Part shown: one piece after another, positions 1 through 11,901 of the stretch | Position numbering within the stretch: the stretch's first letter is position 1 | How the letters are laid out: every line of letters begins with the position of its first letter | Source of the DNA: Triangularia verruculosa | Taxonomy: Eukaryota; Ascomycota; Sordariomycetes; Sordariales; Podosporaceae | Direction of reading: 5' to 3' | Length of the DNA stretch: 35,118 nt | Assembly (NCBI GenBank): GCA_033296885.1 | Contig: MU864078.1 | Location: 1-35,118, forward strand | Program-made: the position numbers and the translations under genes | The notes under the pieces: generated by a model | What the model was told of the DNA's origin: nothing | Seen by the model: only the letters and a program-made list of their open reading frames with translations | Databases searched by the model: none

Positions 1-93
1 AGCCGAGCCCTTTGGTAGGTCTTGGGTTACACTAGACCCGGCACCTCAACACCTGGGTCTTACCCGGCACCTATTATGTGCCACACGTTAACA
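1..93 (-). repeat. LTR-like terminus, TGTTAACG family, partial copy A
   Basis: Read on the minus strand this starts TGTTAACGTGTGGCAC at position 93 and runs off the window. Its first 53 bases (41-93) match 34947-34999 perfectly in inverted orientation, and 9-38 matches 35089-35118 with two transitions. This copy lacks about 83 bases present in the right copy, apparently lost between short GGTCT repeats. The tip at 93 cuts straight into the RNase H reading of the neighbouring gypsy relic, so the body of this element lies outside the window to the left. Calling it an LTR rests on the TG start and the clean insertion edge; the other end is not visible. Confidence 0.6.
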
Positions 94-1340
94 GACCTTA
101 ATAATAGTAAAATACTTTAAGTTCTTATAATTTATATAAACTTAAACTTTATAATTAATACCGTTAAAGTATAATCTTTACTCTTTAAAAACCTCGATAA
201 TAGTAAATAGCTCTTTATTGTAAATAAGGTAATTCTTATATAATCCTTCTAACTTCTTTAAAAAAAATACTATTAAATATAGTTTCTTATCCTTATTTCG
301 TTATCCTAATTATCCTCCGATAACGTAGTCGGAAATATCTATTTCAACCTTAAAAAATCAGCTTAGGTCCAGAAGCTTAAGTATCGGGTCTGCTGTAATA
401 ACGTTTTTAATAACTTAAAAAGCCTCCTCTTACTCCTTTTCCTACTTAAACTCGGCGTTCTTTTTAATTAAGTCGTTTAATAGTTTTACTATAGCGCCGT
501 AGTTCTATATAAATATTCGATAGAAATTCGTAAACTTTAGAAACTTTCGAACCTTAATTTTTAACTATTTTACTGTTTTTACTTATAGTCTTGGCTAATT
601 TTTAACTATTATAATCTTCTCTAGCTTTATCTGCACCTCTCCTAATAAAATTAAGTATTTTAGGTAAACCGTTTTTTATATATAAAACTCGCTTTTATTC
701 TTATTAACCGATAGTTCGGCTTTATATAGCGCGTCTAAGATTTTCTTAATGTACTACTTATATTCCTTTAAAGTATATAAGTAAATAAAAATATCGTCGA
801 GGTAGTAAACTACTATTCTATCGACATACTAGCGAATCGTATAATTAATGAAGACTTAAAAAGTTATAAGTATATTTATAAGTTTAAATGGTATAATAAA
901 ATACTCGAAGTACTTATAAAGCGTGCGAAAAGCCGTCTTCTATTTATCTCTCTCCTTAATTCGTATATACGTATATCTGACTAGTATATTAAACCTAGTA
1001 AACTATTATACCTTTAATAGTTAACTTCGCAGTTGCGAAATTAATAGTAGTAAGTAACCGTTCTTTACCGTCTCTTAATTTAATTAACGATAATCTATAT
1101 ATAGTCGCGGACTCTTATCTTTCTTAAGTATAAAGAAAATAGGATATTTAATCGGCGATATAAATATTTTAATATATTTTTTTTTAATATTTTCGTCTAA
1201 ATATTTCTATAATTCCTCACTTTATTTATCGTTAGTATAATAAACTTAAAAAAGCTTAAGTTTAGCTCCTTCTTTAAATTTAATCTTATAGTTTTATAAT
1301 CCCCTTTTTAATAAACCTTAAAGGTATTTTACTATAAATA
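94..1340 (-). pseudogene. Reverse transcriptase and RNase H relic of the left gypsy element
   Basis: Translation of the minus strand gives, in order, a linker ending in a LDEN-like stretch near 1210, an IDYR-like motif near 1110, a KTAFRT-like motif near 930, and the catalytic VVYYLDDIFIY motif around 780-815. The connection domain (FTNFYR-like, about 520) follows. RNase H follows in turn, with an EIDISDYVIGG-like start near 320 and an LTVLI..KF stretch near 150. This is the Ty3/gypsy order. About one codon in fifteen is a stop. The RNase H reading ends abruptly at 94, where the TGTTAACG terminus begins. It is certainly non-functional. Confidence 0.88.
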
Positions 1341-3399
1341 CCGGATACCTTTAATATTCTACTAGTACTTTCTTCCTATCGCCTTTCTTAAGTTATTATA
1401 ATAAACGTACTTATCCTTTATTACCGCTATAATTTCTACTAACGTAACTATTCCTACTAACTTTACTTCTTCGATTTTACCGCCTTTATCGATCAAGTAT
1501 ACTAATATTTCTCATATCTCTTACGGTAATACTATAGAGGGTATTTATCTTATACGCTACTCTTACCATACCTTTAATCTCCTATCGTTAATTAAATACT
1601 CCCGATATACTCTCGGTCGTAAGTAGCTACTATCCTTTTAATCGATATCTAAGTTATAGTTCTTATACTATAATTACCTTAGAATTATATCCTTTTCTAA
1701 CCTTATATTTACAATATCGAAAATCATTATCGTTGTTTTTCTTAATATTATAATATTTAATAATATCGTTTCTTTAATTACTAACTATATAAAGAAGGGT
1801 CCTTTTATAATAACCTTTTCCTACTTCTTTCTTTACAGGACTCGGGTTTATTATATAAATCTTAATAAAATTAAGTCTACTTTTACTCCGCTATCTATAA
1901 ATACTTACGTTTAAAAATCTTTCTAACGTACTACTACTCGTAATCTTTTATCTTTTATACCCCTCCTTTATATAATAATGACTTCGCTAATACTTCGCTC
2001 GTAGTCCTTTAGAAGTTTACGGTCTCCGCGAAAGGCCGTAGCCCTTTTCCTGACTATTATTATACCTTTAAAGTATCCTCCTTCCTTAAATTATCCAGTA
2101 GTTCGAAACCGGTTAACTATCATTATTAGGCCTTTTTCCACTTCCTAATACCTTTCCGAATTTCTTTCTTATTAAATACCTTATATTTTTTAACATTAGC
2201 CTTATAATATCTCTATACCTTTACTCGAAGGTAAAAAACATAATCTGGGCTTTTATATTATATTAAGCTATATTCTTTTTCCTCGGCGATATTCTCTCCC
2301 TAACTCGTTATCTACTCGAGGTAATACTTTACCTACCTAAGCTCGAACTATATAACTTATTATATATCGTCGAGTCGAATCGAATCTCCTTATCTTTATA
2401 AGAAATAATTGTTCAGTTTTTCTTCTAAAGCTCCCTATCTCGCAAACGTCCTCGGCACTAATACTAATTCTCTTTTTTAAATAATCTTCTTAATCGGCTA
2501 AGACTCATTAAAGGTTTTTAATTAATAATATTCCGTATATCTATAAATAATATACTAAAATTATAATATCCTCTTATACTTTAAATATACTAGGTAAACT
2601 TATAATATATCTCCTTTATAAAAAGTATACTATCCGTATACTAGGGCCTCTCTTAACGCTAACGAGAGTCCTACGTTAATCCTTAATTATAATACCTAAA
2701 ACGTATCCTAAATCTCTCCATATTTATTAAGTTACATATAATCCACTATAAACTTTTCCTTTAAAATAATCTAACGTTCATTACCCTACCGGAGTTATAT
2801 AAATAGCTAATTATAAACTGTAACTCGCGTTATCCTACCCTCGAGGTTATAATAGTATTATTTAATTACTTTTTACTAATTCCGAAGCTTTTTTACTTCT
2901 TCTTCGAATCTTTATACTCATTCTTCGGCCGATTCTAAAGTTCCTTTTAATAGGTTTACGACGAAAATTTACTTAAATTACTATATAGTTTCCTTAAAGG
3001 GTTTCGGAGCCGTACTTTCCTTTAGCCTCGTAGCTCCTTTAATCGGTAGTTCTTATCCTATAACGTAGTCTTCTCCCTCGGAGTCGACTATTAGTTCTCC
3101 CTCCTAAGCCTTATACCTATAATTACTACCGGTATAGTTATTTACTAAATCTTATTAATCTTCATTAAAATACTCTACGCCGGAAATCTCTATTACCCGT
3201 ATTATCTTAATAACTACCGCTATCTCTCTTTCCTTCTAACTAAATTACTTAAGCGCTCAATAATCTATTTTAAAATATCTCATCTTCCCGTAATTAAAGT
3301 ATTTAATATCGTTCTTCCCCTTAAACCGCTTTTAAACTACATCTACCTCTATAGGTCCTACGTAAATAGTTCTAAACATACTAGTTCTATAACACTTCT
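1341..3399 (-). other. Decayed middle part of the left gypsy element
   Basis: This AT-rich stretch lies between the gag-like and RT-like readings, where a gypsy element would carry the end of gag, a nucleocapsid knuckle and the protease. I could not read a convincing knuckle or protease motif because of heavy C-to-T and G-to-A decay. I see no host gene, RNA gene or separate element in it. Confidence 0.5.
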
Positions 3400-4168
3400 T
3401 TTTAAAATTAAACCTTTATCTTTCTCTTAATTTAAACGACCCGAAATAAACGCGGATTCCCTTCTTTTCTCGGTATTATTAATATTAACGGTCGTCGATA
3501 CGTATAACTATAGCGATATACTTATCGATAATATCGAGTCTCTCCTTCTAATATAACTCGTCCTTAACCTCCTCCTTAAAGCCGTTATAAAATAATTACA
3601 TTAATCCTTCGTCATTAATCTTACTATATAGGCTATCGGTCTTAAATAAAGTAGTATAATCGGCTACTAAGCGAGTCTAGCGTAGTTCTATAAGTCGTTC
3701 CTAAGTACAACGGGCCTCGTCGTACTCCCTAAATACTTCTTTAATCTTAACTTCGAATCCTTAGTAACTCCGAAAATATTCGACCGTAAAATCCTCCCGG
3801 TCTTCAGCCTTAACTTCGTAGTAATCGTTTATAACTAGCGCGAATTATACTAACGCCTTATTTTTAAGTCTAAATACTATAAATAATACCTTAGATTTTT
3901 CGTTAGGGAATATAGCTAGGTAGTACCGAAAATAAGTCTTAAGCTAAATTAAGAAACCTCTAAGCTCTCCTTTTCCTCTACTATAATACTCGGGAGTTAG
4001 AAACTTAACTACGTACTTCTACCCTCTACTAACTACGATAATCTAATCTTCGTTCTACTAAGCCCTTCCCTCGAGCTTCTTAATATAAGCGAGAAGTTAT
4101 TCAAAAGTAATAAACTCCGGCGCGGCGACCTATTTAATAGTAAATACAGTAGTGGACGTTCCGCCCAT
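3400..4168 (-). pseudogene. Gag relic of the left gypsy element
   Basis: From a candidate ATG at 4168 the minus strand reads MGGTSTTVFTIK and then a charged, helical Gag-like protein with scattered TAA/TAG codons. Near 3490-3580 it shows the stretch typical of fungal gypsy Gag, EEVKDELY followed by DIIDKYIAI and IRIDDR. The call rests on that stretch and on its position between the LTR and the RT. It is broken by stops and not functional. Confidence 0.7.
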
Positions 4169-4289
4169 ATGAATATTACCTTCTTAATTGGCTATAATAA
4201 TAGTTACCTTTAACTTATCTATAATAGAGTTAAAGTAAGTATATAACATATAACGATCCCCTATCCAGAACCTCTAAAAGGAATACCAG

Positions 4290-4649
4290 TTAAAGGCGAA
4301 CTTCTAGATATTAAATCGGTACAGCTAAACAATACACAACAAAATATCTCAATATAAACATAAGGTCCCGTAAATACAAGCTATAATTATATACTACGGA
4401 ACTTTCTACAAACTATCTAGTTCCTCTATATATATAGACCGCCATTCCCTAGATCATTATTCTTTTCTAATAATCCCTAAAGCCGGATCGTTAGATCATT
4501 ACCATAATCCAATAATCCTCTTCCTGGATCATACTCTTAACCCAATAATCCTCCTCTAGTAGGCCTACTTCCTATTCTTCCGATTGGCTGTCCCTCTCTT
4601 CCTTCTGATTAGCTGATACTGCCGGGAGTCCGCATTCAAGAACGTGACA
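4290..4649 (-). repeat. Probable 5' LTR of the left gypsy element
   Basis: Minus-strand sequence begins TGTCACGTTCTTGAATG at 4649, with a TATATATATAG box near 4420-4440. It is less AT-rich than the body. The inner end, near 4290, is not sharply defined because I found no clear CA end or primer-binding site. No second LTR is in the window to compare. Confidence 0.55.
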
Positions 4650-4650
4650 A

Positions 4651-5823
4651 TATGCCTAAAGAGGGATTTACTCGATTATCTATCTATAAGAAAGAGCGAA
4701 CCGGTACGTATCTCAAATAAAGGTTATTAACTACCTTTAATAAATTCGTCTTTATATCTCTATTAATATAGTTTTTTAATTTTAGTAATTTATATTTACT
4801 AATAGGCTGTTAAGTTTTCTTATAGTAATAATACCTTCCGATATAGCTCGGAGTAAATTAAAAGCTTCGAGCTAATAAAAATACTTTTATTTAAGGAATT
4901 TCTAAACCGTATTTAATATAGTACGTTATAGCATATTTTTTATTAAAAATCGACTTGTAAAGATAGTTAACCTAGAAGACGTACGAATACTATATTATAG
5001 TTAGCGGGTTTGGAGATAGTATTTGAACTTCATTAATTAGGAATCCCGGTAACTTTAAACCGTATATATCGTAGTATAATACTATAAATATCGTACTTAA
5101 TAATCTTAAAAAAATACTATAATATATATCATCCTTCCCTTAAGGGAAAACCTAATTAATAACGTCTCGTAAATCTTAATATATACCGTTACTAAGTAGA
5201 AAGTCCTTAGTAGATTAGTAGACGAAGGATATCGTACGTTAACGTAGTATTAACAAAGAGCCGTAAAGCCCTATAATCTCTATTAAAGTATTATTCAGTC
5301 GAGGGAAATCTTTTACTATTTTCGGACTCGCTTATAGGGTATATAGTTAATAAACGGTACCCTACCCTACCTCTTATTCTAATAAACTTATTTTCGGCTC
5401 TAATTAAAAATAATTTTCATACTACGTAGAGATCACATTTTAACTCGATTTAAAATTAGTTTATAGTTTCTAAAATATCGGGAGACGGTAGTTATAAAAG
5501 CTCTAAACTATATCCATTCGACGCCGTTTACTTCATCTATTACACTCTTAGTCTCCTATTTTATATTTATATTCTCAATAACTTCGTACTTACCCAGTTC
5601 CTTAGCATTAACCGCTGCGATTACAGGCCTAATTAACGCAGTAAAATCATCGTGGGAGCTGTCTCGTATAATAAAAAAGAAATACGACCAGCGTGTACTG
5701 AAAAATCAGGTAAACTATATTATTATAAGACTACGTAGGGCTTTGCGAGACGGCAGGATTTCCTATTAAAATTATAATTTCTGGAAGAAAAAGGTTATAA
5801 TTGCTGTCTGGGAATAAGACCGT
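4651..5823 (-). repeat. Left copy of a 1,173-bp inverted repeat carrying a decayed ORF
   Basis: This segment matches 12970-14142 in inverted orientation over its whole length, with scattered transitions and almost no length change. Read outward from the inner end (minus strand here), it gives one coherent protein frame broken only by stops, including a LIRPVIAAVNAKELGKYE stretch and a PYKRVRK stretch. I do not recognise the family. The copy has no terminal inverted repeats of its own. The outer end abuts the gypsy LTR at 4649. A less mutated fragment of the same ORF lies at 16148-16241 beside the polyketide synthase. Confidence 0.8.
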
Positions 5824-7461
5824 TAAGTATATATACTTACTATCTATTTTAGGATCTACCCTTCTCGATATTAAGTTTTATTTATTATGGGATTAGATAG
5901 AGGGGGTATATGCAGATAAGTCGTAAAGGATAAAGTTCGATAGATTGTTTTAACTAGCTTCAAATTGAGATAATGGAAACCCTTCTCAAAACTTCAGGCA
6001 TAATGAAAACAAACTGTAAATTGAATCGAACTTGCTTCTCTAATCTAAACGTTGCCCTCGGAAGGAGAAAAAATAATGAAAAACTGCCGGCTTTTTATAC
6101 GTTATTTGCCTATTAAGTATCGTTTGTCTCTTCGTTTTAACCTACCCTTGATAGCAGTTACTGCATATCATATGACCGTGGAATGTTGTCAGCGATACTG
6201 GTATATTGGCGAACTCAGGGATGTCTCTCTTTCCGTCTTGTGTTGATATGTGGGTTGTGTAAATACTGGCCCGGGGAATATCTGGGCTCAGATCAATAGT
6301 GGAAGCTAGGGCCGGCAGTGAAAGCCACAGAAATTACAGTCATTTGGTTTCACAGCTTCCCGCTATGGCAGTTTAGGTACACATCCATTAAAACATACGC
6401 GGCAGTTAGTGCCGTGGACACGGAGATATCCTCTCTTATATCCTATTCCTTAACGATAAGTGTAAGGTAGAAGATAGTAAGTATAGTAAGTAAGGCAGCC
6501 GTAGGAACTATACGCTAATATCTTACCGAAATAATAATTATAAATAGTGCGGTTAGTGAGGTCGATATTTACTTTCATTAGCGTATAGCTAGTAGTCGGT
6601 TGACTATTGCCTACCTACCTAGTTGGGTAAGGTCGATTATTTAACTTATTCGTAGTCGATAATCTTTAAAAGAGGTAGACTATATGTCCGATAATATTCT
6701 CTAGAGTAAGGTAAGATTATAAAGAACTTCTCTATGTCCCTTGACATTTGATAGGGGAGAATGGATTCTTATACTTATAAGTACTTTAAGATCGAGTATT
6801 ACGACGTATAACCGTAAAGCGATACCTGAGATAAATATTACAACTAACTGTAATTAAAGTACCCTAATCTAGGTTATTAACTAATACCTTTCTAATCCTG
6901 TCCCTCCCTACTTTAGCTAATCTGTCCGCGCGGCGAAATAGGTAAAGGTTATAATCGAGTTCCGTTAGGCGCTAGGCGCCAGGTTACGAGTATATCGTCT
7001 AAGATCTAGATCTACGAAAATTACACATAGTTTAAAGTACATTATACCCTGCCCCTGGAGGATACTACCCTTAGATGGTGCATTGCTATACGTTCTGAGC
7101 GTAAGATACCGCGTGGGCCAAAGCCTATTATCAAATCGCCTTACTGTCAGCATTTTCTATATTATAATCACATTCTAGCCTCCCCCCCTAGAGCCGTTAT
7201 ACGTTATTCCTTCCTTCCGTTATCCCTATCCGATTCTATTTCTTTGGAGGTAGCTAAAAGCTTATATCGTAACGATATATATAAAAACCTATAATATACC
7301 TAGTTTTTATTTCTAATCTTCTTTCTTCTCTTTTTTACTATTATTTATTATTACTACTTCCTATCTCTACTCTTATTACCATACTTCTTCCAAAAATCCA
7401 ACGTCTCCCTATTTATTTTTACTATATTTTACTTTACATTTCTACTATTATTACTAACACC
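5824..7461. other. AT-rich spacer without a recognisable gene
   Basis: Short open frames here (such as 6052-6246 on the plus strand and 6965-7153 on the minus strand) show no domain, no signal peptide and no coding-like codon use. Positions 6240-6430 are closer to normal composition than their surroundings. The last 250 bases (7200-7461) are rich in pyrimidines and T, as fungal promoters often are, and lead into the decayed gene that starts near 7462. I see no RNA gene. Confidence 0.5.
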
Positions 7462-9290
7462 ATAACCAGCTTAACTACTTTTATCTCCTATGCATCTTCT
7501 ACAAGTACAAACTAAACTCCCTGACCAAAGGGTTATACGCGTAATACTTATAACGATAATATTAATTTCGCCGCCGACCTTAACTTAATATAGTTTATAG
7601 ACGCGTTTTTTTTATACTTAGTAAAATCAACCCTCGATAGTACGGTATTGCCTTTCGACGTTAATATATTTTCATAATCCAACTTCTTAGATAAAATAAA
7701 CTTAACTATTAATAAAGTATCTTAAGATCCGGCGATCGAGAATAAATTAGCCGAGCTATTTCGGATCGATAGAAATATTTTATTAGACCAGAATATCACT
7801 TTATCTTCTATAGACAACCCCATCTATAGAGTATATCTTCCTTAATATACTTAGGGGCGACTTATTTGCAGGGACGTATCTCGAAACGATCAGGTATCTT
7901 ACATTTTAGGAAATAAAAGTATACTAAACACCCATTCTCCTATTATAGATACCTTCCCTACAGTACCTATCCCGGCGAATTATCCGAGCCCCAACGTATT
8001 ATTCCAGCGCCTCGATTAAGCAAGTACTAATTTCAACATACATATACTATCTTCCGACCCAACTAGTAATGCGATCTATCCAGCCTATACTATAACCTTA
8101 GTTTCTCCTATACATAAAACATCTTAGCCGGTTAAATCGCCTCCCTATTCCTCAGCCTATTACGAGACCACGTATCACGGCCCTTAGAGCGCCGAATGGC
8201 TAGTTAACCACCCCGATACTCTATTTTAAGGAATCGACGAGCCGCCTCTCTGCGATAGTTCGCTATCCGAGCGGATATCTAATACACTTATTAACGATTG
8301 CGGAACCTATATAAAGGCACGATCCTATAAAGAGACGGACTTTATTAACGATAGCGCGGACGATACAACTACGGTATTTCTAGAAAAACAAAATCACAAG
8401 CGTGAAGATAATTCGAGTTTACTAGCTATTATATCTAAGCCTCTAGAATACCGTTCGACAGCTACTACAGGCAGTCCTAAGCCTATGCTCACCCCTTCTA
8501 ACACCGGGCTAGGCTCGAGAAAAAGGCAGGCCGATATTGGTGCCGATAGTAGTAAGCCTCATTTAAAAAAGCGCCGATGTCGTGACGTATCGCGTACTGG
8601 CAATAGTAAGGAGATTTTCGTTACACTAAGCGATGCCACGGGTCGAGATAGATTTATTAAAGACTTATACCCTCTATACATTAACCGCCTGGAAATATAC
8701 CCTAATTCAGAAACGAGTTTTATAGTAAGTTACTGCTGAGACTACTGTCAATATATTTAGTTTACCTATAGCCCGCAAAGTAAAAATCTCCCCGAGAATT
8801 TTAACGATCTTACCCCAGCTATACAGGTAAATAATATAGTACAGCTTATAGCGGTAGCCTCTATATTATTTAATATTTATTTTTGTATTGTATAGAGTGT
8901 AAAATTAGTTATATTTTAGGACGAGACTATAGTTTATTTTAGCGGAGACGATCTTATTAAGTTGGAGCCGTTGATAGTGTCTGCGGATTATGTAGTTAGA
9001 AGCTTGAAGTACTTGGTAGAAATAGGTAAGCGGGGACTATTAGTAGATGTAATTACGGAATCGAGAAAGGAACTTTTAAACGCTATACGATTATTGCTTT
9101 TTATTATCTCCTAGATAGGTAATTATACGTTATCTATTTAATACCTAGTGTCTTAAACTAATGTAGAAAACTATATTATCTGATATATTAAGCCTCTATA
9201 TCTAACGAAGTATTCTATTAATAACGGTATGAATCTAATAGGTGCTACGCCTACTTCCAACCCTGAAGCTATTTAAACCTGAGATATTAC
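7462..9290 (+). pseudogene. RIP-killed gene of unknown family, about 610 codons
   Basis: One frame (codons beginning at 7462) reads as a continuous protein for about 1.8 kb, interrupted by roughly 18 stop codons and, as far as I can see, no frameshift. All of these stops are one transition away from Gln, Trp or Arg codons. The likely start has itself decayed: the context CACC-ATA-ACC at 7462 looks like a mutated CACC-ATG-ACC. The middle (about 8485-8739) is fully open for 84 codons and holds a basic stretch, SRKRQADIG then LKKRRCRDV, that could be a nuclear localisation signal. The last third (8911-9110) contains VYFSGDDLIKLEP and a helical region. I know no family that fits. It could be a dispersed host gene family or a transposon gene. 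The strand and frame are well supported, the ends are not. Confidence 0.6.
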
Positions 9291-9980
9291 ATTAAATTTT
9301 CTATATTTACGAAGGTTGACGAAGGTAGCCTAGTACCGAATTTTCTGTAACTACCGTCTACTTTGGCTTTAAATTTCAACTATTTGCATCGCCAGCTTTA
9401 AGACTATACTCGAAAATCAATCGCTTTATAATATTATAACTTTAAAATAGCGTTATAATTTATTTAATTAATCGTCTTTATCGTAATAACTATTACTAAC
9501 ATTTTTTATTTTCGTAGAGAGCGACTTGTGCATTCGTTAACGTCGAGCGAAAGTTCGGATAACGAATATCCTTATATTAATAACCTCGTCCTGCCCCCTG
9601 TTATCGACCTTACAGTAGATATCCTACTAATAGGGTGGGTAGTGGGATAAGCTACGTCTCGTCTTATATAGTAAGACGAGAGAGCGAGCCGAGTTGAGAC
9701 GGCCTTATTTTTCCCCGAGCCGATCCGAGCTGACTTATTGGCTCGTCTTATTAGCTTAGTGGGATAGTAGGTTAGTAATAGTGGGGCTATAGTGGTGAGG
9801 GCATCGCTAAAGTCTCCCTGGTATGGTACTCGGCCTCCCTAGTATAGCTCTCGCCTCCCTAGTATAGTACTCGGCCTCCTTAGTATAGCTCTCAGAGGCA
9901 CCCTGGGACTGTAATATCCATTGATCTGTGAGAGCTTTCCGATCCCCGGCTTATTTAATATAAGCTAATTCGTCGTTCTT
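9291..9980. other. Spacer with a hairpin and a short tandem repeat
   Basis: This stretch separates two decayed genes. It contains a perfect 9-bp-stem hairpin at 9658-9680 (CTCGTCTTA, five-base loop, TAAGACGAG), partly repeated as GGCTCGTCTTATTA near 9740. It also contains four imperfect tandem units of 20-21 bp at about 9812-9895. Repeated subterminal motifs like these are common near the ends of DNA transposons, but I could not define a transposon end. Confidence 0.4.
9812..9895. repeat. Short tandem repeat, four units of 20-21 bp
   Basis: Four adjacent copies of a unit close to CTCCCTAGTATAGCTCTCG differ mainly by C/T and A/G transitions and by alternation of GTACTCGG and GCTCTCG endings. 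Function unknown. Confidence 0.6.
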
Positions 9981-10400
9981 CGCTATTTTCTCGGTCAAAT
10001 AACGCCTATACTGCCCGGCCTTAATCGCTTACCTACGGCCACCGACCTTACCGCCGTTATATCCTCCGTTACCGACGATACTATCACGGTATCTTCTTCT
10101 ACTGAAAGCTCCGAAAGGTCCTTTCGCACTACCGCTGCTATTGCTAAGATCGTGAGCTTCCGGCCGTCAAAGGAAAAGCGCGTCTCCCTCCGCTAACAAG
10201 TCCTGGGTCAGAGTAACATCAAAGATGAGGATCTTACCGTTGATATGAAGACTTGGCTCTGTACTATATAGATGAATAAGGTATATATCCAGGAAAGGTT
10301 CCTAGCCAGAGGATAGAATAGGAAGTCTTAGATTAAGTAGTATAGGACCTGGGTTATTAAAGTCGATCTGGAAAAAGGTATAAATAAAGATTTCATTTCA
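9981..10400 (+). pseudogene. Decayed ORF of unknown function upstream of the F-box relic
   Basis: The frame used by the following F-box-like relic is also coherent here. It contains a serine/threonine-rich stretch around 10071-10130 (TDDTITVSSSTESSERSF) and then VDMKTWLCTI near 10230, broken by TAA/TAG. It could be the N-terminal part of the same gene or a separate decayed ORF. I recognise no family. Confidence 0.35.
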
Positions 10401-11450
10401 ATATATACCCCGTTAACTTTGTGAAGGTATTTAGAAGGGACTTGTCTAAATATTCTAGCCATTGCCCTACAGCTATCCGTACAGGATCTCTCTGCTTTTA
10501 AATTAGTGTATCGTCGATGCGTAGGCCCTAGCTTCATCGCCCTTATACAACATCTATCTATACTTAGTACATTATCTTATCTTAGCGAATTCTAATACTT
10601 TATATTAGAGGAGCCGTTATCCGCTATTTATACTAAAGAGCTAACTATCTACTATGGCTGTTGGAAACCGTTATCGCGAATCGATTAGAAATTTTATCCC
10701 CTGTTGTATAGTAGAGATAGAATTGCGGTTTAACGCCGATTTAGACTAAGTGCGAATATAGTATTCTATTAATTCGAGAGGTTTATAGAGTCGGAGCATA
10801 GGAGTATAATGTAAAACCGTTAAATTAAGTTGGTTAAGCTTTTACGGTTATTTTCCTAATTTTAAAAGTTTACGGTAGGGTATTTGAGAAAATATAGCTA
10901 GCGTAAGCCTAAGAAGCCGCAATACGCTAGATTAATCGAGAAAATCTAGATTCTGCCTAAGTTAGATAATAGTATCGAGGATACGCTTTGGCTTATACTA
11001 TTTTGCCTTTATCTATTTCCCAGTATCAGACACCTCGAACTTTAAAGTACCTTTAGGCATAATGCATAGTATAACGTGTCCTTTTAGCATATTACCGACT
11101 TACGAATTAACCCTTTCCTTATTTAAGACGCCCGAGGTGCGAGCGCGGCCAACTTCCTTGCGTTATTCCCGAATATTTAAAAGTTATTACTAAGGAGTCC
11201 AGTGCGGTTCAAGAGTCTTCCTCTAGCGAAAATGCACTTCCCGTCCTTGAGAGATCTTAAGCTTGAGAACGGCGTGACTAGATATGACGCCATGATTAAT
11301 TTCGTAAGTCGGCATATGCTATTATATAGCTTAACCCTTAAGCAGATATATTTAATAATAGGGTTATGGATTCAAATGTACCACTATATTGAGTTATACC
11401 AACCTAGTCTGAAGGTGACTGCTGAGGCATTAGACTCCCACCGTTCTTGA
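10401..11450 (+). pseudogene. RIP-killed F-box / leucine-rich-repeat-like gene
   Basis: A single frame from an ATA at 10401 (possibly a decayed ATG) to a TGA at 11448-11450 reads as a protein of about 350 residues with many TAA/TAG/TGA codons. The beginning (about 10435-10510) looks like an F-box, with CLNILAIALQLSVQDLSAF then KLVYRRC. The second half shows leucine-rich pieces spaced as in fungal F-box proteins: LFCLYLFPSIRHLEL near 11000, NFLALFPN near 11150, HFPSLRDLKLENGVTRYD near 11230-11285 and NFVSRH near 11300. Such proteins select substrates for SCF ubiquitin ligases and occur as large families in fungi, which would expose them to RIP. The last 82 codons are fully open. It cannot make a full protein now. 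Confidence 0.55.
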
Positions 11451-11800
11451 TGTAGCTTGGTTGGGTATCGAGGTGTGTGGTGTTGGACGCTTTTGTTCTC
11501 TGCATTGACTTCAAGACACATTGAATAGATATGTACATGTAAATAAGCTAGGTACATCTGATCTTAGATATACTATATAATTAACACGGTCCTATTGTGT
11601 TGGAAAGTACCTTCTATTCTCGCCTCTATGCTTACATCTCCTCATGCTTCTAGCCACCGCTTGCCGGTTAATTGCAAGCACTCGAGGCTCTGGAACAGAT
11701 GATCCTTGGACACCTTAAACGTCTTCCTCTCAACGGGATCGACTCCGTCAAAACGGCACGTGGTCTCGTTCCACGACATAACCAAGTTTGTGCTCCAAGC
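11451..11800. other. Unmutated spacer with no recognisable gene
   Basis: Composition is near normal, unlike the AT-rich blocks around it. A short open frame starts at 11706 but has no domain and runs into the Fot1/pogo element, so I do not call it a gene. Confidence 0.45.
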
Positions 11801-11802
11801 TA

Positions 11803-11854
11803 ACGTATATTATAAGCGAGTCGTATATATAAGCGAGTCGTACAGTCTCCACCA
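11803..11854 (+). repeat. Left terminal inverted repeat of the Fot1/pogo element
   Basis: It starts ACGTATATTATAAGCGAG, carries two tandem AAGCGAGTCGTA cores and ends in TCTCCACCAC. It matches the reverse complement of 12883-12934 with about one mismatch (TATATA against CATATA between the cores). TA at 11801-11802 is the target duplication. Confidence 0.9.
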
Positions 11855-11901
11855 CGACGCGTCCTCCTTACACCTAACATCAATTTTTTCCACAACCCAA
11901 C

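Larger units (their letters stand above)
94..4649 (-). mobile_element. RIP-decayed Ty3/gypsy retrotransposon, 3' end missing
   Basis: On the minus strand the order is a probable 5' LTR (about 4290-4649), gag (start codon candidate at 4168), then protease/RT/RNase H down to position 94, where another element interrupts it. Integrase and the 3' LTR are absent from the window. The sequence is very AT-rich and nearly every domain is broken by TAA or TAG, which is how RIP leaves a multicopy element. Its 5' LTR abuts the outer end of the left 1,173-bp inverted repeat, so it probably inserted there. No target duplication can be checked because the other end is lost. Confidence 0.85.

Noticed and set aside
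6052..6246. A 64-codon plus-strand open frame in the left spacer
   Set aside because: No domain, weak coding character and no neighbouring exon. It is not distinguishable from chance.
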